Positions 60,139-64,000 of a stretch of DNA of 64,000 nucleotides are shown here, one piece after another. Below the pieces are notes generated by a model. That model was not told where the DNA came from. It did no database searches and saw only the letters and a program-made list of their open reading frames with translations. Made by a program: the position numbers and the translations under genes. Location of the stretch: positions 1,984,001-2,048,000 of the forward strand of contig CM114273.1 of NCBI GenBank assembly GCA_050084515.1, in the 5' to 3' direction. Positions within the stretch are counted from its first letter, which is position 1; every line of letters starts with the position of its first letter. The stretch is from Blasia pusilla. Taxonomy: Eukaryota; Marchantiophyta; Marchantiopsida; Blasiales.

Positions 60139-61725
60139 ACTCCTACCCTATGAGTCGGAGTTGTGAGGAAAGAGGGCCTCAAGATGTATTTAGTTCCCGA
60201 AATTAAGGAATTCAGACTTCAACTACCTGTCCTTCACCATGGAAGCATGAGCATATGAATGGAGAGCGTCAACTTTGAGTGGACGCTCAAGCTTGAATGT
60301 CCATTTTTTCCGGAAGTACTCAACTCGAGTACAATGATCCCTATGCATTCAAAATGCATACAAAATATAATACTTGGTTGGCATCTCAGAAAAGCTCACA
60401 TTTGGCTCACGTTGCTCTCCCTCCGTTATTTATTGATGTTCATAGCTTGCTCATGATCAAAGCATATCCTTCTAGAACTAGAGCGAAAGAGGCCATGCTC
60501 AACCTGTCACCCAAAAAGCCCTCCCAAGTGCACAAGCTGCACAAAACCCATAGCCCAAAGGGAGAAAAGGACAGGGCCTAAAATCCCAAAGCGGAGGTTG
60601 GGGGCACAGGGCCACAAAAACTGCCACAATGGGACCCTAAAACGAGCACGATCCCTAGTCCGAGTAAAAAAACAGCTGCTAGGGCCAACGGCTGGGGCGC
60701 TGCCAACCCGCGAACAGAGAGTGGAGCGCGCAAGTAGAAACCAGGAGCAGGGGACGAGGGCGAGAGAGAGGGAGAGGGCAAGGCACTACCAAGCCGCAAA
60801 CAAAGACAGAGCGCACGAGTAAAAATTGAGGAACTGAGAGCAAGCGCATGGGCGCCGCCAATTAAGGCACGAAAAATGAACTCGAGCACAGTGTGCGCGA
60901 ACAAAAGCGGATCCCATGAGGAGAGAGGGGGGAGCGGAAGACGGAGTAAGGAGGAGGGGAGCGGATTAGGGTTAGGGTAAGGCGGCGGCTACTAGGGTTT
61001 TGGGCTACGGCCCGTTCCTAACCGTTAGATCAAAAGATCTAACATCGGCTCCTCTGTTGTGAAAAATACTCCTCCCGCCTTCGGATCTACAGCTCCCCGT
61101 CCGCTCTGATCTTGACCGTCCGATCTATGTGGACAAATCTTTTTCGTGGGAAAGTACAATTAGATCTGGTCCGTTGGATCCGTGGGTTGTCAAATTGTGA
61201 TTGTCGGATGTGTGGGGACAAATATGCACCATTAGACCAAAATCTTGATTTTTAAAATTAAAATCCTGATTTTTGAAAAAAAATATATATTATTTTTGAA
61301 AATACATTTTTTTATCTGAATTTTCAATTCTGAAAAAAAATCTCTTAAATTTTCTCAAATTTATTTATGTACTAGAGTTTTATTTAAAACCTTAATTATT
61401 TAAAAAATAGGGTCTTATTTTAAAATATGTATTGTTTAGATTATCATCTGAATTTTTTGAATTTATTTCATTCCTTTTGTAGACTTTTCAATTCTTTTAA
61501 AACATCTCCTAAAAATTTTCATTTTATTTCTGTACTAGAGTCTTATTTTAAAACCAAGAAAATGCAACTTTTTTCAACTCTGCTTGCAATGATTTTTTAA
61601 AATTGAAAAATATTATACACTTATTGGGAAAAATTGATGTATTCCACTATCATTTCACTCTTTCTCTTTTTCTTATCTTATGCTTTTATAGTTATCTTTT
61701 GGCACTCACCATTCATATTTTGTAG
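60139..61725. other. Intergenic, repeat-rich then AT-rich
   Basis: The 60.6-60.9 kb stretch is GA- and GC-rich with recurring GAGCGCGCAAGTA/GAGCGCACGAGTA units, similar in style to 38.9-39.1 kb. From 61.25 kb it turns AT-rich. A small perfect inverted repeat, GTTAGATC-AAAA-GATCTAAC, is near 61024. No gene recognised. Confidence 0.4.
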
Positions 61726-62463
61726 ATGGCTTCGTCCAGTCGCACATTTGCGGAATTGGAGAAACAACCGCTCGTTGTTATCACAAATACAATAGCTCCA
61801 ACACAAAATTCTACAAGACAAGTTGGTGCATTGCAACACACTTCTCCGATGTAAGACCAATGTATTTCTACCATATCTTTGACCCTTTAATTTCTTTACA
61901 TGTCAACAATTTCTTCACATATTTTAATACTTGCACATGTTATTTGTAGACTTCCTTTTCCATCGAACCCTACGAATTTGCGTGACTTTCAAAAATTGAT
62001 GCCTGCAAAGGCTCAACAAAGAAGGCGTGCCCTTCTCAAGGGAATTTTAGGAAGTCGGAGAAACAAAGAATGTGAAGTCATAACTGAAACATCTCCAACG
62101 TAAGTCCAATATATTCATAAGGTGCACATTGAACATGTACAATATTTCACAATTCATACTACTTTTCACTAATTTCATTTTCTCTGTTTCCAAATATTTG
62201 TTCTTCCAAAATTTTCATTCCATCGAATCCTATAGATATACGTGATATTCAAAAGGTTCTACGTGGTGAAGCCCAAAAATGAAAAAGAGCCGACCGCATT
62301 AATAAGATGGAAGGTCTCAAAGAAAAAAAAAAGATTGTATCGTTGTGAGTACACCAAGAAAATTAATGGGCTTCAACTTCAACCTGAGTCTACTTTCGAA
62401 TCAGAGGCTATTCAAAACATTCCAAATATGGAGACTATTGGAACTCCATTGATAAGGTCATAA
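61726..62463 (+). pseudogene. Helitron-associated N-terminal exons (tentative)
   Basis: Exon 61726-61850 (MASSSRTFAELEKQPLVVIT) ends at GTAAGACC. A second exon (about 61951-62100, LPFPSNPTNLRDFQ then AQQRRRALLKGILGSRRNKE) starts after TTTGTAG and ends at GTAAGTCC. A third block at 62217-62340 repeats the second in diverged form (PSNPIDIRDIQKVLRGEAQK) with a stop, suggesting exon duplication. The basic, arginine-rich segments resemble the poorly conserved region upstream of Rep in plant Helitron proteins, and a Helitron Rep fragment lies just downstream. The link is inferred from position. Confidence 0.4.
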
Positions 62464-62972
62464 TCATGATGCCCCGTTCATGCTTTCTTTTTCTTTATCA
62501 TTTCTCTCTTATTGAGGAGTTTTGTGTTAATATTTTGTTTATTCTTTGCTCTATTCCTTATGTGATCTTCGAGTTCCTTTGTTTCCCATGCCTTCCAATG
62601 AGGATGGAGTTATGGCTGAAGCAAATGACATCGTTCCTCATGAAGACAAAGAGGGTGAAAATATTCAGAATGTTGATACAATTAAAGGGGTTGAAGTTGC
62701 CACTTATCTTATATCGAGCCAACATTTGACTTACCCAACAATTGAGTCCATGAAGTTATTGAGGATGCATCTACAATTGGGCCAACTACTTTTGTGATAA
62801 CAAGAGTTGAGGTACTCCCATCTTTACTTCAAGTCATCGACAATTCTTCGGTACATCGCAATGTTGAAGAGAATATTACCAAAGATGTCGTCCGACCATA
62901 AACCGCCCCTGTGCCAATGCTTCTATAATTTGTCCTTCTTCTGGCGTTAATAGGGTTGTTAGAGTAAATACA

Positions 62973-63112
62973 TTGCTAAATGTTGCAAGAAAGCCAAACT
63001 TCCAAGAAATTGATATTAGGAAGTTGCGACTTCAAAGGAGTTTGAATCATACCATTGGCTGTCATACGTTGGGTTCTATGATGGAAACATGCCCCTCATG
63101 CCGTGCTTTGCA
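62973..63112 (+). pseudogene. Helitron protein fragment, broken at a palindrome
   Basis: Reads RKLRLQRSLNHTIGCHTLGS, then METCPSCRALH, which is the start of the Helitron N-terminal domain also seen on the minus strand at the window's right edge. Sequence similarity stops at 63112, just before a 40-bp palindrome. Confidence 0.6.
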
Positions 63113-64000
63113 TCCGATCGAACCTTCTGATGACTATAGTCATCAAAAGGTTCGATATCTTCCTCCTCACCATGATTTAATCTTCTGGGATGTTCTGATC
63201 TTGCCTAGCCTTGGAATATTTTGAAGGATATTCCAGGATACTATCTTGCTTCACCATAGACAAATAACAAAATAAAGTGCAATGGAATGTATGCTTCATT
63301 CAGGTCGGATATACCCCTCACTCCTCCTCCATGTAGTCGTTCGACTATATCACGATGTTCAACGTCCTCACTTCCATCCCCTAGTAAAATAGCAGCAACC
63401 TCAAAACCAGATGGTAAATTATAACTCTTTGCATCAAGACCTCTCTTACTTGCCTTTAGGATGATTCACATATTAATGTTGCTTGCTTCATATGCAATAT
63501 GCCGAAAGATCTAGACATATGGATTACAATCGTGTAGCATCTCTCGTAGGCCTTTCAATATGTCGAGATTAAGATCAGAAGATGTAGACATAGCCCTTCC
63601 ATGATTCTCCAATTCATTTGCAGTATCATGAATGTAGAGTCGGGAAATTTGGGGATGAGTCGTGATATCAGGATGCAAAGGTCCAATAGAATGATAGATC
63701 CCACCTTGGACCCTAAAGTGTCCAACACCACCAACTTGTTCATTTACATGCACTCTAGTAGAAGCTAATTGAAGTGCAGAGTTGTAAGTTCGAGCATGAG
63801 TAAGAAAATGAAAACTTCTAGGACCCACACCCGAAATCAACAATTTCAAGAATGGAGGAGAAGTTTTCAAGAGGGGCACATTTATTCTCCCATGATCACA
63901 ACACATACCAAATGGTGAGTCACGAAACTTTGTACCTCTCACCATTTCACATTTCCAATGCAAAGCACGGCATGAGGGGCATGTTTCCGTCATAGAACCC
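63069..64000. repeat. Inverted 44-bp repeat flanking a Helitron fragment, with central-edge palindrome
   Basis: Bases 63069-63112 and 63957-64000 are reverse complements with about one mismatch (the second copy reaches the window end, so the true length is unknown). Bases 63117-63156 form a loop-less 40-bp palindrome with a single mismatched pair. The arrangement indicates an inversion or fold-back rearrangement of a Helitron gene. Confidence 0.75.
63180..64000 (-). pseudogene. Helitron replicase N-terminal domain (partial)
   Basis: Coding runs right to left and enters from beyond the window. It begins CPSCRALHWKCEMV, then FGMCCDHGRINVPLLKTSPP, THARTYNSALQLASTRVHV, FRVQGGIYHSIGPLHPD and RLYIHDTANE, the characteristic Helitron N-terminal (Helitron_like_N) order. 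After a stop near 63511 it continues in broken frames as YNLPSGFEVAAILLGD, HRDIVERL and YIPLHFILLFVYGEA, matching the segment just ahead of the Rep domain. The HUH nuclease and helicase parts are missing, so this is a truncated, inactive copy. Confidence 0.8.

Noticed and set aside
60960-60982. Telomere-like TTAGGG units
   Set aside because: Only two adjacent units, and not the TTTAGGG expected of most plants; no array.

Overview
The window looks like nuclear DNA of a green streptophyte, either a charophyte alga or an early-diverging land plant. It holds one recognisable intact host gene, an intron-less psaG (photosystem I subunit G) with a transit peptide at 48.3-48.8 kb (minus strand). Almost everything else is transposable elements and their debris. 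Species assignment from sequence alone is a guess.

Layout. 1-10.8 kb: intergenic DNA without a recognisable gene, with several striking hairpins (6730-6801, 7406-7482). 10,812-37,738: one CACTA (En/Spm) DNA transposon with matching CACTAGAAG ends and a TAG target duplication. It carries a decayed TNP2-type transposase, a second CACTA gene and a large TGACT-rich right subterminal region, and has been swollen by nested insertions: retroelement A (11,288-21,459) and a LINE (about 21.7-25.8 kb, minus). 37.7-48.3 kb: AT-rich intergenic DNA with a putative Helitron 3' end, a solo LTR of the A family and a 5'-truncated LINE. 48.3-49.1 kb: psaG and its upstream region. 50,044-59,220: retroelement B, a better preserved relative of A. 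59.2-64 kb: low-complexity DNA, a small hypothetical ORF pair and a broken Helitron replicase gene present in two opposed pieces.

The most interesting system is the A/B retroelement lineage. Its order is gag (two zinc knuckles, RGG-rich tail in B) - DSG protease - DNMT3-like cytosine-5 DNA methyltransferase - gypsy reverse transcriptase/RNase H - DDE integrase - PHD finger. One element therefore encodes a writer of DNA methylation and a likely reader of histone H3 tails. Capture of DNMT domains by gypsy elements has, as I recall, been reported in the charophyte Klebsormidium, so the idea has precedent.

Both copies also have an unusual terminal layout. The left end carries only segment Y, while the right end reads X-Y-X', with X starting right after the polypurine tract. 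This is a split-direct-repeat arrangement, classically seen in tyrosine-recombinase (PAT/Ngaro) elements, here paired with a D,D(35)E integrase. Four-base flanking duplications (AGGG for A, CCAT for B) and TGTC...GACA termini support these boundaries. Element B sits about 1.25 kb upstream of psaG.
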